Below are positions 45,453 through 54,391 of a stretch of DNA of 64,000 nt, piece by piece; position 1 is the stretch's first letter, and every line of letters begins with the position of its first letter. A program made the position numbers and the translations under genes. The notes under the pieces were generated by a model. It had not been told where the DNA came from. It was given only the letters and a program-made list of their open reading frames with translations, and searched no databases. This stretch comes from Burkholderiales bacterium (GTDB lineage Bacteria; Pseudomonadota; Gammaproteobacteria; Burkholderiales; Burkholderiaceae_D): the NCBI GenBank assembly GCA_016200895.1, contig JACQDX010000092.1, forward strand, positions 1 to 64,000. The letters are read 5' to 3'.

Positions 45453-46361
45453 ATGAACAGCATCTCTACGGCGCTCCCCTGCGCTTCTAAAAAAATTCTG
45501 ATCAGTGTATTTGGTTTGTCTGAGTATGAATTGCGTCTGGTGCGCAGCGTGCTGAGCTTGACCATGGCAAGTGGACGCAAGCATTCCTTTGCGTTGTTCG
45601 ATGCCGGTCAGGCTGCTGACCCTGATATCGTCATACTCGACCCGGATAATAGCCAGGCCAGAGCCGCTTTACAGGAGCTTATAGCAACACGCAATATCCC
45701 CGAACCTGCGACGGTATTCATTTCCAACGCAGGGCAGGCGAAGCCAGGCAAATATCATTTACTGCATCCGCTGGTTCCGACCAAGATGCTGGCCTTGCTT
45801 GATCAGGTAGCAGATGAACTGGAAAAGGTTTCACCAACGGTATCTACCGTCAGTGCAGCAGTTGCTCAAAAGGCAGAAATGGACAAAGCAGCGATTGTGC
45901 AGCCTCTGCTGCAAAAGCATCTCCCGGCATCGGTATTGCAAACCGGTCACCGCGCTTTGATCGTAGACGACAGCCCTACCGCAAGAATCAAGATAGACCT
46001 TGAATTGCGCTCCATGAAAATCGCTTCCGACTGTGCAGAAACAGGTGAGCAAGCCTTGCAGATGCTGGAGAAAAAAACGTACGACATCATCTTCCTAGAC
46101 ATTGTCATGCCCGGTGCTGACGGCTATGAGATTTGCAAGATCATACGCCGTCATCCACAAACCAAGCGCACACCTGTCGTCATGCTGACCAGCAAGTCAT
46201 CTCCCTTTGATCGCATACGCGGCTCTTTGTCAGGTTGCAGCAGCTACCTGACCAAACCTGTAGAGCACCTGAAGTTTCGCGCCGTGGTGGAAAAGAGCCT
46301 CAGTGGTGGTGAACCCAGCCTGGGCATGGACAAAGGGCATGGTCTGGCCATGGGCACCTGA
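45453..46361 (+). CDS. Response regulator with N-terminal pseudo-receiver-like domain (PilG-like)
   Basis: The 302-residue product ends in a normal receiver domain (~168-290): acidic pair VDDSP, phosphoacceptor Asp in IIFLDIVMPGADG, Thr in MLTSKSSPFD and Lys in SYLTKPV. The first ~135 residues look like a degenerate receiver (ILISVFG, DPDIVILDPDNSQAR, ATVFISNAG, HPLVPTKML), lacking the standard acid pair. PilG of Pseudomonas is a lone receiver of about 135 residues, so this version is extended. First gene after the c-di-GMP riboswitch. Confidence 0.87.
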   Translation: MNSISTALPCASKKILISVFGLSEYELRLVRSVLSLTMASGRKHSFALFDAGQAADPDIVILDPDNSQARAALQELIATRNIPEPATVFISNAGQAKPGKYHLLHPLVPTKMLALLDQVADELEKVSPTVSTVSAAVAQKAEMDKAAIVQPLLQKHLPASVLQTGHRALIVDDSPTARIKIDLELRSMKIASDCAETGEQALQMLEKKTYDIIFLDIVMPGADGYEICKIIRRHPQTKRTPVVMLTSKSSPFDRIRGSLSGCSSYLTKPVEHLKFRAVVEKSLSGGEPSLGMDKGHGLAMGT

Positions 46362-46390
46362 GGCCAGTATCAATTTATATTTTTACCTTG

Positions 46391-46412
46391 GCCCTGAGGA
46401 TCAGGGCGTTTC
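46391..46412 (+). terminator. Possible intra-operon attenuator
   Basis: GCCCTGA (46391-46397), loop GGA, TCAGGGC (46401-46407), then GTTTCA. It lies between the two response regulator genes. The T run is short, so it may only reduce read-through or protect RNA ends. Confidence 0.4.
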
Positions 46413-46436
46413 ATCTACACATCTCGGGAGTACATC

Positions 46437-46802
46437 ATGGGCATGAAAAAAGCACTCGTTGTTGACGATTCCACTACTGAACTGGCCAACATCAAAAGCA
46501 TATTGACAGATGCCGGTTATGTGGTGATCACCGCATCTAGTGGCAAGGATACGTTGGAAAAAGCCAAGGCCGAAAAACCCTCGATTATTTTCCTCGACAT
46601 CGTCATGCCTGAGATGGATGGTTATGAAGCCTGCCGCAGCCTGACGCAAGACCCGGCAACCAAGGACATCCCCATCGTTTTTGTCAGCAGCAAATCACAA
46701 AAAGCCGACAAGATCTGGGGGCAGTTGCAAGGTGCCAAAGGCTATGTCGCCAAGCCATATACAGCGGACCAGATTATTGATCAGCTCAAAATCGCTGCCT
46801 GA
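46437..46802 (+). CDS. pilH: Single-domain response regulator (PilH-like)
   Basis: The 121-residue product is one receiver domain: ALVVDDSTTEL, phosphoacceptor in IIFLDIVMPEMDG near residue 53, FVSSKSQKADK and AKPYTADQI with the conserved Lys. In the Pil-Chp system PilH works with PilG downstream of the CheA-type kinase to control twitching motility and related responses. ATG follows CGGGAGTACATC. Confidence 0.9.
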   Translation: MGMKKALVVDDSTTELANIKSILTDAGYVVITASSGKDTLEKAKAEKPSIIFLDIVMPEMDGYEACRSLTQDPATKDIPIVFVSSKSQKADKIWGQLQGAKGYVAKPYTADQIIDQLKIAA

Positions 46803-46862
46803 TTACAAACTCCTTAAGCTCCTCAAATTCCTCAAACTCTTTACCCACGCACGGGGGCGGTC

Positions 46863-47408
46863 ATGAGCCAAGTCACTTCCAGCAATGCCGGGCAGTCTAA
46901 AGAATGGCTGCCACCCAGCGTTGCTCTGGAACGTTTCACCCCACCCGGTGATTTGTTGTGGAGCGATGTGGCACCGCTAGTCGAAAGAAAGCGTTATGGT
47001 TACCGCGTGGGGTCGCTGAATTTACTGATCAGGGCCGAGGTAGGGAGCGAAGTGATACGGCCACAGGCGCTTGCTCCCTTGCCTGGTGCTGCCGCTTTTT
47101 TGCTTGGCCTGATCAACCTGCGCGGCAATCTGGTTCCTATCTTTGACCTGGGCCTGGTACTCAGTGGTCGCAGGTCTGAAGTCACTGGATCGAAATTGTT
47201 TTTAATACTGGACAAGGCAGAAAATGCCGTCGGCATGCTGATAGACAGTTATCCGCAACCGCTGACAGAATTGCGCACGATTACACAAATGCCGCAATTG
47301 CCAGCAACACTGGAAGCCCATGTAACGGCTGCCTTCGTCAAGGATGACAAGGTCTGGCTGGATTTCAATCATGAAAGTTTTTTTGAAAAACTCAGTCGCA
47401 GTGCATAG
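46863..47408 (+). CDS. pilI: CheW-like coupling protein (PilI-like)
   Basis: The 181-residue product is a CheW domain (~45-175): YRVGSLNLLIRAEVGSEVI, LPGAAAFLLGLINLRGNLVPIFDLGL, and LILDKAENAVGMLIDSYPQP. It links the chemoreceptor to the CheA kinase in the cytoplasm. Its place between pilH-like and pilJ-like genes is the standard order of Pil-Chp operons. Confidence 0.9.
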   Translation: MSQVTSSNAGQSKEWLPPSVALERFTPPGDLLWSDVAPLVERKRYGYRVGSLNLLIRAEVGSEVIRPQALAPLPGAAAFLLGLINLRGNLVPIFDLGLVLSGRRSEVTGSKLFLILDKAENAVGMLIDSYPQPLTELRTITQMPQLPATLEAHVTAAFVKDDKVWLDFNHESFFEKLSRSA

Positions 47409-47496
47409 AGCATAGAACTTTAAGCAAAATCTGGCTGCCCCCTTCTGTTGATTTGACCAAGCAGTCTTTGTTGATGTTTCTCTTGTGGAGAGCAAA

Positions 47497-49302
47497 ATGA
47501 AATTACGTACTCCGAATATTGGTATCCGGCTCAGTCTGGGATTTACAGCGGTGTTACTGCTGTTGGCGGTAACGGCCTGGCTGGCGATGTCCAACCTCAA
47601 GAGCATCAATGAAGGTACTCACCGTATTGTGGATGGTAGCTATCCTAAGGTGGTACTGGCGTACAAGATGCTGGGTAATGTCAATGCCAATGCGCGTTCC
47701 ATGCGTAATATGCTGCTCTTGAATGAGCAGTCTGCGATTGAAAAAGAACAGCAATTGATTTTGTCACGCAGACAAAACCAGGATGATAATATCGCTAATT
47801 TTGAAAAACTGATTGTCAGTGAAGAAGAAAAAGGCATCTTCCAGATAGCGACCGAAGCGCGTACCAAATATGGTGCTTCACAAAGGGAATTTTTGCGTCT
47901 GGCGACTGAAGGTAAAAAGACTGACGCCACCAACTGGTTGCTGGGCAATTTGCAAGCCGATCAGGAAAAATGGTTTGCTTCCATGGATAATCTGATCGAC
48001 TACCAAACCAAACTGGTGAACAAGGATGGTGCCGCAGCCGACAGCACCTACCTGAGCGCAAAAAATGTGTTGGCCGTGGTAGCCGTGCTCTCCATCTTGC
48101 TGGCGGCCGGCGTTGCTTACTGGATGACGCGCAGTATCACCAAACCGGTATCGCATCTGATCGCCGTTATGCAGAAATTGACGCAGGGTGATGCCACGGT
48201 CAGGGCACGCAGCAATCATCCCGACGAAATTGGCAAACTGTCGCGTCAGTTTGACAAGATGGTGGATGAACGTGAAGCCAGCCGCAAATTTATCGAAGAT
48301 GAAAATGAAAAACTCAATGAATCTGTATTGGTCTTGTTGCAGGCGGTGGCGCAGCTCGCGAGCAGGGATCTGACAGTGAAAGTGCCGGTATCTGCTGACG
48401 TGACAGGCGCGGTATCTGATGCCTTGAACATGCTGACCAGTGAAACTGCCAAAGTGCTGCGTGATGTAAGTAATATTTCTGCTGACGTGACCGAGGCAAC
48501 GCTGAAAGTGAAAGCCCAGTCCGACAACGTGATGGCAGCGGCAGCAGAGGAAAGGCTGGAAGTGGAACATACGACCTTGTCACTCTCGAATGCCTCTGAA
48601 GAAATGCGCAATATTGCCGACCTGGCACAAAACTGCAACCGTGCTGCTGACAATGCCATACGCTCAACACAACTGGCGATGGATACGGTAAACAGCACCG
48701 TGGGTGGTATTAACAGTACCCGCGACATCATACGCGAAACAGAAAAACGGATTAAACGCCTGGGCGAACGTTCGCAAGAAATTTCCGGCGTGGTCGGTCT
48801 GATCAATGCGATTGCAGAACGTACTCATATCCTGGCGCTGAATGCGAGTATGCATGCGGCATCAGCAGGTGAAGCAGGTCGTGGCTTTGCGGTGGTTGCA
48901 GATGAAGTGCAAAGGCTGGCTGAAAATGCACGGCAAGCGACGTTGCAAATTTCTGGCCTGGTCAATAACATCCAGCTGGAAACTTCAGATACGGTCAACA
49001 CCATGAACTCTGCAATTGCCCAGGTGGTGGAAGGCAGCCGTCTGGCAGAACAAGCCGGTCTGCAAATGCAGGCAACGCAAAATGCCACTACTGAGCTGGT
49101 GGAATCTGTACAGCAAATTGCCATCAAATCCCATGGTCAGGCCAAGGCCAGCCAGGAATTGCTGGACAGAGCGATACAGATCAAGAAAACCAATCAGCAA
49201 ACCAGTTTGCAACTCGATGAACAATCGGCACAAACCACCAATCTGGTGGAGTATGCAAGGATGCTTTTGTCTACTGTGCGCGTATTCAAACTGGCTGCCT
49301 GA
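47497..49302 (+). CDS. pilJ: Methyl-accepting chemotaxis protein (PilJ-like)
   Basis: The 601-residue product has a membrane segment (~10-32), a periplasmic four-helix bundle (~35-190), a second membrane segment (~190-212, VLAVVAVLSILLAAGVAYWM), a HAMP domain (~212-265) and a long cytoplasmic signalling coil. The hairpin tip is GLINAIAERTHILALNASMHAASAGEAGRGFAVVADEVQ, where this class uses THILALNA. ATG 47497 follows GTGGAGAGC; a GTG 12 bases earlier is possible. Confidence 0.92.
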   Translation: MKLRTPNIGIRLSLGFTAVLLLLAVTAWLAMSNLKSINEGTHRIVDGSYPKVVLAYKMLGNVNANARSMRNMLLLNEQSAIEKEQQLILSRRQNQDDNIANFEKLIVSEEEKGIFQIATEARTKYGASQREFLRLATEGKKTDATNWLLGNLQADQEKWFASMDNLIDYQTKLVNKDGAAADSTYLSAKNVLAVVAVLSILLAAGVAYWMTRSITKPVSHLIAVMQKLTQGDATVRARSNHPDEIGKLSRQFDKMVDEREASRKFIEDENEKLNESVLVLLQAVAQLASRDLTVKVPVSADVTGAVSDALNMLTSETAKVLRDVSNISADVTEATLKVKAQSDNVMAAAAEERLEVEHTTLSLSNASEEMRNIADLAQNCNRAADNAIRSTQLAMDTVNSTVGGINSTRDIIRETEKRIKRLGERSQEISGVVGLINAIAERTHILALNASMHAASAGEAGRGFAVVADEVQRLAENARQATLQISGLVNNIQLETSDTVNTMNSAIAQVVEGSRLAEQAGLQMQATQNATTELVESVQQIAIKSHGQAKASQELLDRAIQIKKTNQQTSLQLDEQSAQTTNLVEYARMLLSTVRVFKLAA

Positions 49303-49370
49303 TACCACCTCTGGCCTGCGCGAGAACTCGCGTAGGTTTCTCTCTTTCCAACTTACCCATCTGAGGCAGT

Positions 49371-52300
49371 ATGGAACAGCTAGAAAACCATGCTACAGAT
49401 TTTAGTCATATCGTCCTCGGTGCCCTGGATGAGGTATTCAATGCGCTGGAAGCCGATGCCGCTCATTCTACTGATGTCGCCGTAGTCACCCGCGCACTGG
49501 CTTGTTATATAGAACAATTGCGTCGCATACGCGCAGCAGCCAGCGCTGCTGACATGCCTGGCCTGCACTGGGTGTGCGCGCTGATAGAACGTAATCTGAT
49601 CAGTCTATATAACCAGAACCGCCGTCTCAGTGACGAAGAATATCATCTGCTCAGTGAATGGCCGGATTTGCTGGCCAGCCATGCCCTGAATCACGGCGAT
49701 AAAAACATAGAAACCCTGATCGACCATTTATCGACAGCAAGTTGGCCCATGCCTTTGAGTCATAGCGATTCTGGAGAATTACGGCAGTTACTCAATACAG
49801 ATCCGCTGACACCGGTAGCTGAGGTGGAAGAGCCGCCACCGCTGTTTCTGGTACATGCTGTTGCTTCAACTGAGATCGAGACTACTGTAGAGCAGCAAGA
49901 AGACATGCAGGCAGCAGCCATGCCAGAAGAAATACCTGAGGCCGCGGATGTGCAAGCATCTTCAGCGTTGCATGAAGCTCTCGATGCGCTGATCATGACG
50001 CTGGCAGCAGACGAACATTTCGGCCAGGGTGGTGCAAGCGATGCAGCAATCCTGCAATCTTATGCTGGGCAGTTATTGGCTTTCTCCAGCTGTGCAACAC
50101 AGCTTGACATGCATGCCGTGGCTGATGCCTGCCATGCTTTTGCTGATGTGCTCAGCCTGAGATCAGCGAGCGAAGATGTGCTGGCTGAAACCGAGCTGGG
50201 TGCTTTGCAGCGTTTTCCGCTCATGCTGATGGACAGCATCGCCGATGCAGACAATCCCGAAGCCGTAGCGAGCTTGCTGGATGTTGTTTATGACCCGGCA
50301 TGGAACCGGCAAGAACCCGTCAATGGCGCGCACTACACTGAGCTGCAACAAAGTGAGCAAAGTGAGCAAAGTGATCAAATTGTTCAGGCCGGTCAGGAAT
50401 CCAGCATCGCCATGCAAGAAATCAGTAGCGACATGCTGGCGCTGTTTGCCAAAGAATTCAACCTCATGGGCGATATGCTGGCAGAAGACCTGGCAGCAGT
50501 CGTAGCAGCTAGTGATGATGAAGAACAGCGCAGTCTTGCGTTGCAAAACTATGTCGAAGCCCTGCTGCGTATCGCCACTACTTCCGAATCGATAGGCCTG
50601 ACGGCGCTGCACAAATTTTTGTCGCTCTTTGCTGGTGTAGTGGCAACACAAACCCAGGCATTGAATGAACAGCAGGCCAGCCTGTTGAGCGAATTGCCTG
50701 CCAGGCTGAATACTTACTTGAATGCGCCTGAAGAAGAAATCGCCGCGCTGGAATTATTGTCATTGCTGATGGACCCTTGCTGGTCACAGGCAACAGTTAT
50801 GGAGGGTAATGAATCCCTGTTTTCTGAACTGATCAATATCAAGCTGATAGAAGACCATCATGATGAAGAAGAGATCGCCGTTGCGATCACGCAAAGCGAT
50901 GTGTCCATACAATTGCCTGATGATTTAAATACCGAATTATTTGACGGCCTCTTGCAGGAATTACCGATACAGGTAGGCAGCTTTACCAGTGCCATAGAAA
51001 AATTTTCCAACGGTGCTGGCAGCATGCAGGATGTTGAACAAGCCAAGCGGGCTGCACATACGCTCAAGGGTGCTGCCAATACCGTAGGTATTGCCGGTAT
51101 CGCCAACCTGACTCATCATCTGGAAGACTTGTTGATTGCCCTCAGCAATAAGCAAAGCCTGCCCGACCAGGCATTGGCAGAACTGTTGACCGAAGCAGGG
51201 GATTGCCTGGAAGCCATGAGCGAAGCCGTGGTTGATGGCGGTGTTGCCCCAGCGCAGTCACAACAAGTCTTGCAGCAGGTCTGCGACTATGTAAGCTATA
51301 TGAATAGCGGTGAATTTGTCGTGCGCAATGAGCCTGTACCATCAAGTCAGTCAGTGGCAGTAACTTCCGCAAGCTCAGCAGCACAGTCTGCGAGCGTGGT
51401 ACTTGATCTGGTTGAGCCTGGTTCACATGCTGCTGAACCGATGTTGCGTGTACCTGCGAAAGTGGTCGATGAATTGTTACGCCTGGCCGGCGAAAATGTC
51501 ATCTCGAATGCACAAATCCAGGAGCAATTGAAACAAACACAGAAACAATCGAAAGCCATACAAAAACACGATGTCCTGTTCCAAAAACTCATCGCCGATC
51601 TTGAAACCCTGGTCGATGTGCGCGGCATGAGCAGCCCACAGAAAAAAGCCAGTATCAGCACTACCGATGGCGATTTTGATCCACTGGAGTTTGAGCGCTA
51701 TAGCGAGCTGCATACCATCACGGCACAATTGGTGGAAGCACGCACCGATGCTTTTGAGATGTCCAATCATATAGACGAACAATTGCATGGCCTGGCGGAA
51801 TTGCTGGAAGTGCAGCGCCGCCTGCAAATGGAAAACCAGCACGCTGTAATACGCACACGCCTGGTGCCGGTGACCACTATAGTCTCGCGCCTGCAGCGCA
51901 GTGTACGTCAGACTTGCCGTTTGCTCGACAAACAGGTGAACCTGAATATACTCGGTGCAAATACCAATATCGATAGCAATATGCTCAATGATCTGACCGA
52001 TCCCCTGATGCATATCCTGCGTAATGCTGTTGACCACGGTATAGAAACTCCAGCCAGCAGGCTAGCTGCGAACAAACCGGCAGATGGTCTGATAGAACTG
52101 AGCTTTGCCCGGGAAGGTAATTCCATCGTAGTGCGTTGCAAGGATGATGGCGCCGGTCTTGATTACGCTGCCATACGTCGTACTGCCTTGAAACGCAAGA
52201 TGATCAGCGCTGAGCGTATTTTGTCTGAAGAAGAATTGGCCAGGCTGATCCTGATACCAGGTTTTTCTACCAGGGATAGCAGCACCCAAACCTCTGGCCG

Positions 52301-53264
52301 TGGCATAGGCATGGACATGGTGCATGCGCGCATACTGGAAATGAAAGGCTCGCTGAACCTGCGTTCTGTCGCCGGTCAGGGCCTGGTGGTGGAATTGCGC
52401 CTGCCCGCCAGCCTCTTGTCTGAACATACCCTGATGGCGCGTGTGGCCGGCCATATGATGGCCATATCCAGCCGCCGTATTATTGACATCCATTACATCA
52501 CCGATGCACAAATTGATACGCTGGCTGATCAGCCGGTCTACCGCGTTGGTGATGCTGTCCATAAATTGCTGCAGCTGGATCAATTGCTGGGTATGCAGGA
52601 CCATCGCAAAGAAGCACGCAGCTATGGCTACCCGGTCTTGCTGGTCAGTACCGATACCGGGGCGACCTGTGCAATACAAGTGCAGGAACTGGTCGATGGC
52701 CGTGAAGTCGTGGTCAAGAAATTTGGCCGCTATGTGCCAAAAATCCAGGGCACCATAGGTGCGGTTATTCTGGGTGATGGTAGTGTCGCACCAGTCATTG
52801 ATTTGCCAGAATTATTGCGTGCATCTACCCAGCAGTATATCAATGTCGACGATGCCCATACTGGCATACCTTCGCAAACTGATCATCAGGCAGCACATGT
52901 GCGGACAGCGCTGGTGGTCGATGATTCATTGTCAGCTCGCCGCGCCACCGCGCAAATCATGCGCGATGCCGGTTATGAAGTGCGTACCGCCATTGATGGC
53001 CTGGATGCGGTTGCCATCCTTGATGAAATAATACCTGATGTGATTTTGGTAGACATGGAAATGCCGCGCATGAATGGCCTGGAGTTGACCAGCCATGTAC
53101 GCGCCCGCAAACTCGACAAGCGCATTCCCATCATCATGATCACCTCACGTTCCACCCAAAAACACAGGCAACAGGGCGATGCAGTCGGGGTGGATGCTTA
53201 CCTCGTCAAACCCTTCAGCGAAGATGCCTTGCTGCAGCATATCAACCGTCTGACAGGAGCCTGA
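49371..53264 (+). CDS. chpA: Hybrid CheA-type histidine kinase/response regulator (ChpA-like)
   Basis: The 1297-residue product has two or more N-terminal Hpt-like helical modules (degenerate in the first ~500 residues), an Hpt with AAHTLKGAANTVG (phospho-His near residue 563), a dimerisation/HATPase unit (VRTRLVPVT; HILRNAVDHGIETP near 880; RGIGMDMVHARI), a CheW-like domain (~1010-1150) and a C-terminal receiver (VVDDSLSARRA near 1180, Asp in ILVDMEMPRMNG). It is the kinase of the Pil-Chp pathway. Most of the early Hpt domains lack the His motif. Confidence 0.93.
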   Translation: MEQLENHATDFSHIVLGALDEVFNALEADAAHSTDVAVVTRALACYIEQLRRIRAAASAADMPGLHWVCALIERNLISLYNQNRRLSDEEYHLLSEWPDLLASHALNHGDKNIETLIDHLSTASWPMPLSHSDSGELRQLLNTDPLTPVAEVEEPPPLFLVHAVASTEIETTVEQQEDMQAAAMPEEIPEAADVQASSALHEALDALIMTLAADEHFGQGGASDAAILQSYAGQLLAFSSCATQLDMHAVADACHAFADVLSLRSASEDVLAETELGALQRFPLMLMDSIADADNPEAVASLLDVVYDPAWNRQEPVNGAHYTELQQSEQSEQSDQIVQAGQESSIAMQEISSDMLALFAKEFNLMGDMLAEDLAAVVAASDDEEQRSLALQNYVEALLRIATTSESIGLTALHKFLSLFAGVVATQTQALNEQQASLLSELPARLNTYLNAPEEEIAALELLSLLMDPCWSQATVMEGNESLFSELINIKLIEDHHDEEEIAVAITQSDVSIQLPDDLNTELFDGLLQELPIQVGSFTSAIEKFSNGAGSMQDVEQAKRAAHTLKGAANTVGIAGIANLTHHLEDLLIALSNKQSLPDQALAELLTEAGDCLEAMSEAVVDGGVAPAQSQQVLQQVCDYVSYMNSGEFVVRNEPVPSSQSVAVTSASSAAQSASVVLDLVEPGSHAAEPMLRVPAKVVDELLRLAGENVISNAQIQEQLKQTQKQSKAIQKHDVLFQKLIADLETLVDVRGMSSPQKKASISTTDGDFDPLEFERYSELHTITAQLVEARTDAFEMSNHIDEQLHGLAELLEVQRRLQMENQHAVIRTRLVPVTTIVSRLQRSVRQTCRLLDKQVNLNILGANTNIDSNMLNDLTDPLMHILRNAVDHGIETPASRLAANKPADGLIELSFAREGNSIVVRCKDDGAGLDYAAIRRTALKRKMISAERILSEEELARLILIPGFSTRDSSTQTSGRGIGMDMVHARILEMKGSLNLRSVAGQGLVVELRLPASLLSEHTLMARVAGHMMAISSRRIIDIHYITDAQIDTLADQPVYRVGDAVHKLLQLDQLLGMQDHRKEARSYGYPVLLVSTDTGATCAIQVQELVDGREVVVKKFGRYVPKIQGTIGAVILGDGSVAPVIDLPELLRASTQQYINVDDAHTGIPSQTDHQAAHVRTALVVDDSLSARRATAQIMRDAGYEVRTAIDGLDAVAILDEIIPDVILVDMEMPRMNGLELTSHVRARKLDKRIPIIMITSRSTQKHRQQGDAVGVDAYLVKPFSEDALLQHINRLTGA

Positions 53265-53266
53265 TC

Positions 53267-53767
53267 ATGGGAGCGATGATGCCGGGTATGACAACAGAAG
53301 TACGTAACCGCCTGTTGCTGTGTATAGATGGCATGCGACTCATGCTGCCACAAGGAGATATCTGTGCGGTGGAATCCGTCGCTGACCTTGATAGTCAGGA
53401 TGCGCTTGCGCCAGCTGTTGGCCGGATCGCTTATCTGGGACAAAGTTGGCCAGTATTAAGCCTGAATGGTGAATTGCAGACGCTGGGCAACATACCAGCG
53501 GCACGCCGAGCCTGTGTCATGCTGGCTACTGGCAAAGGCTTTCTTGGCCTCTTGTGTGATGATGTCAGAGTGCTCAATCAGCAGTCAGGTGCCGATTATG
53601 CCTTGCCTGTTGCCATGCGTGCTGCTAACACACCGATACAGGCAATCATGCCCTTTGAAAACGGTCTCGCCTGTCTTAGCGATGCCAGGCATTTATTGCA
53701 ATATGGTGGCTTTGCACAACTTACATCAACTCCTGCTAACACCATAGAGAGGCTTGAACATGTCTAG
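53267..53767 (+). CDS. CheW-like protein (ChpC-like)
   Basis: The 166-residue product is a CheW-type domain (LLLCIDGMRLMLPQGDICAVESV, GRIAYLGQSWPVLSLNGEL, GFLGLLCDDVRVL). It starts two bases after the chpA stop and overlaps the next gene by 8 bases. It probably couples further receptors or proteins to the kinase. Confidence 0.82.
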   Translation: MGAMMPGMTTEVRNRLLLCIDGMRLMLPQGDICAVESVADLDSQDALAPAVGRIAYLGQSWPVLSLNGELQTLGNIPAARRACVMLATGKGFLGLLCDDVRVLNQQSGADYALPVAMRAANTPIQAIMPFENGLACLSDARHLLQYGGFAQLTSTPANTIERLEHV

Positions 53768-54191
53768 TGCAAATGCCTGGTTACTGGATGTGGGCGATGG
53801 CAAACAAGTCGCCATAGGCCAGCGTGAGCTGATACAAATCATGGATGCTCAAGACAGCTTTGAGGTACCACTTGCGCCAGCGTATATGCGGGAAGTGATT
53901 TTCTGGCAAAAACGCGCCGTGCCCGTCGTGCAATTACCTGTACGTCTGGGCGGCAAGGCTTGCACAGGTAATATCCTAGCTTTGGTGGCGTTTCATGATG
54001 CTGCCAGCAATACTGCAGGCTTGGGTGCAATACATTTAGCGGCACCGCCGGTGCGCGTGCTGGTCGACGATAATCAGGCCAGCAGTCTCGATGAACCAGG
54101 CTGGGGCGACATGGCAATTTCCTGTTTTGAGCAACAGGGGCAAAGCATACCTGTGCTGGATTTGAGTCGTCTGTTTGCCGCCGTGCATTAA
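53760..54191 (+). CDS. Second CheW-like protein at the end of the operon
   Basis: The 143-residue product has weak CheW character (VAIGQRELIQIMDAQDSFEVP, MREVIFWQKRAVPVVQLPVRLG, ending SIPVLDLSRLF). The start ATG lies in the last codons of the preceding gene, giving an 8-base overlap. A MITE-like element starts 7 bases after its stop. Assignment rests on operon position as much as on sequence. Confidence 0.7.
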   Translation: MSSANAWLLDVGDGKQVAIGQRELIQIMDAQDSFEVPLAPAYMREVIFWQKRAVPVVQLPVRLGGKACTGNILALVAFHDAASNTAGLGAIHLAAPPVRVLVDDNQASSLDEPGWGDMAISCFEQQGQSIPVLDLSRLFAAVH

Positions 54192-54197
54192 CACTAA

Positions 54198-54390
54198 TAG
54201 GATTTACGCAAAATTGTCCCAGCAAGGCTATCGCTTTAGGGAACCTCTCTTGCAAGAGAGGTTTGTTCCGTTGGCGGACAACATGTTGTCCGAAACCCCA
54301 ACTATACCGTAGCGACGAAGACAGTACTTTAGTACGCAGCTCCTGGGAGAGGAGCTGCAACGCAGCCGGGGCGGTTTTGCGTAAGCCCTA
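54198..54390. mobile_element. MITE-like palindromic element, copy with insert
   Basis: A 193-bp inverted copy of the element at 18609-18722 with ends TAGGATTTACGCAAAA and complement. After CAGCAAGGC it carries an extra 80 bp (54229-54308) absent from the other copy, then resumes with GTAGCGACGAAG. It fills the gap between the CheW gene and the convergent response regulator gene. Confidence 0.8.
54242..54304 (+). mobile_element. 63-nt three-helix module, copy A
   Basis: It contains an 8-bp hairpin with loop TTGCAA (54242-54263), an 11-nt linker, a perfect 18-nt palindrome (54275-54292) and a 12-nt tail. Linker GTTGG (54270-54274) pairs with tail CCAAC (54298-54302). It aligns without gaps to the minus strand of 33192-33254. 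It lies inside the MITE-like copy and has no coding capacity. Confidence 0.7.
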
Positions 54391-54391
54391 A

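Noticed and set aside
53760-54191. Frameshifted remnant of one longer CheW protein with the preceding gene
   Set aside because: Both frames have their own plausible start and CheW-like ends, and an 8-base overlap is normal for coupled genes.
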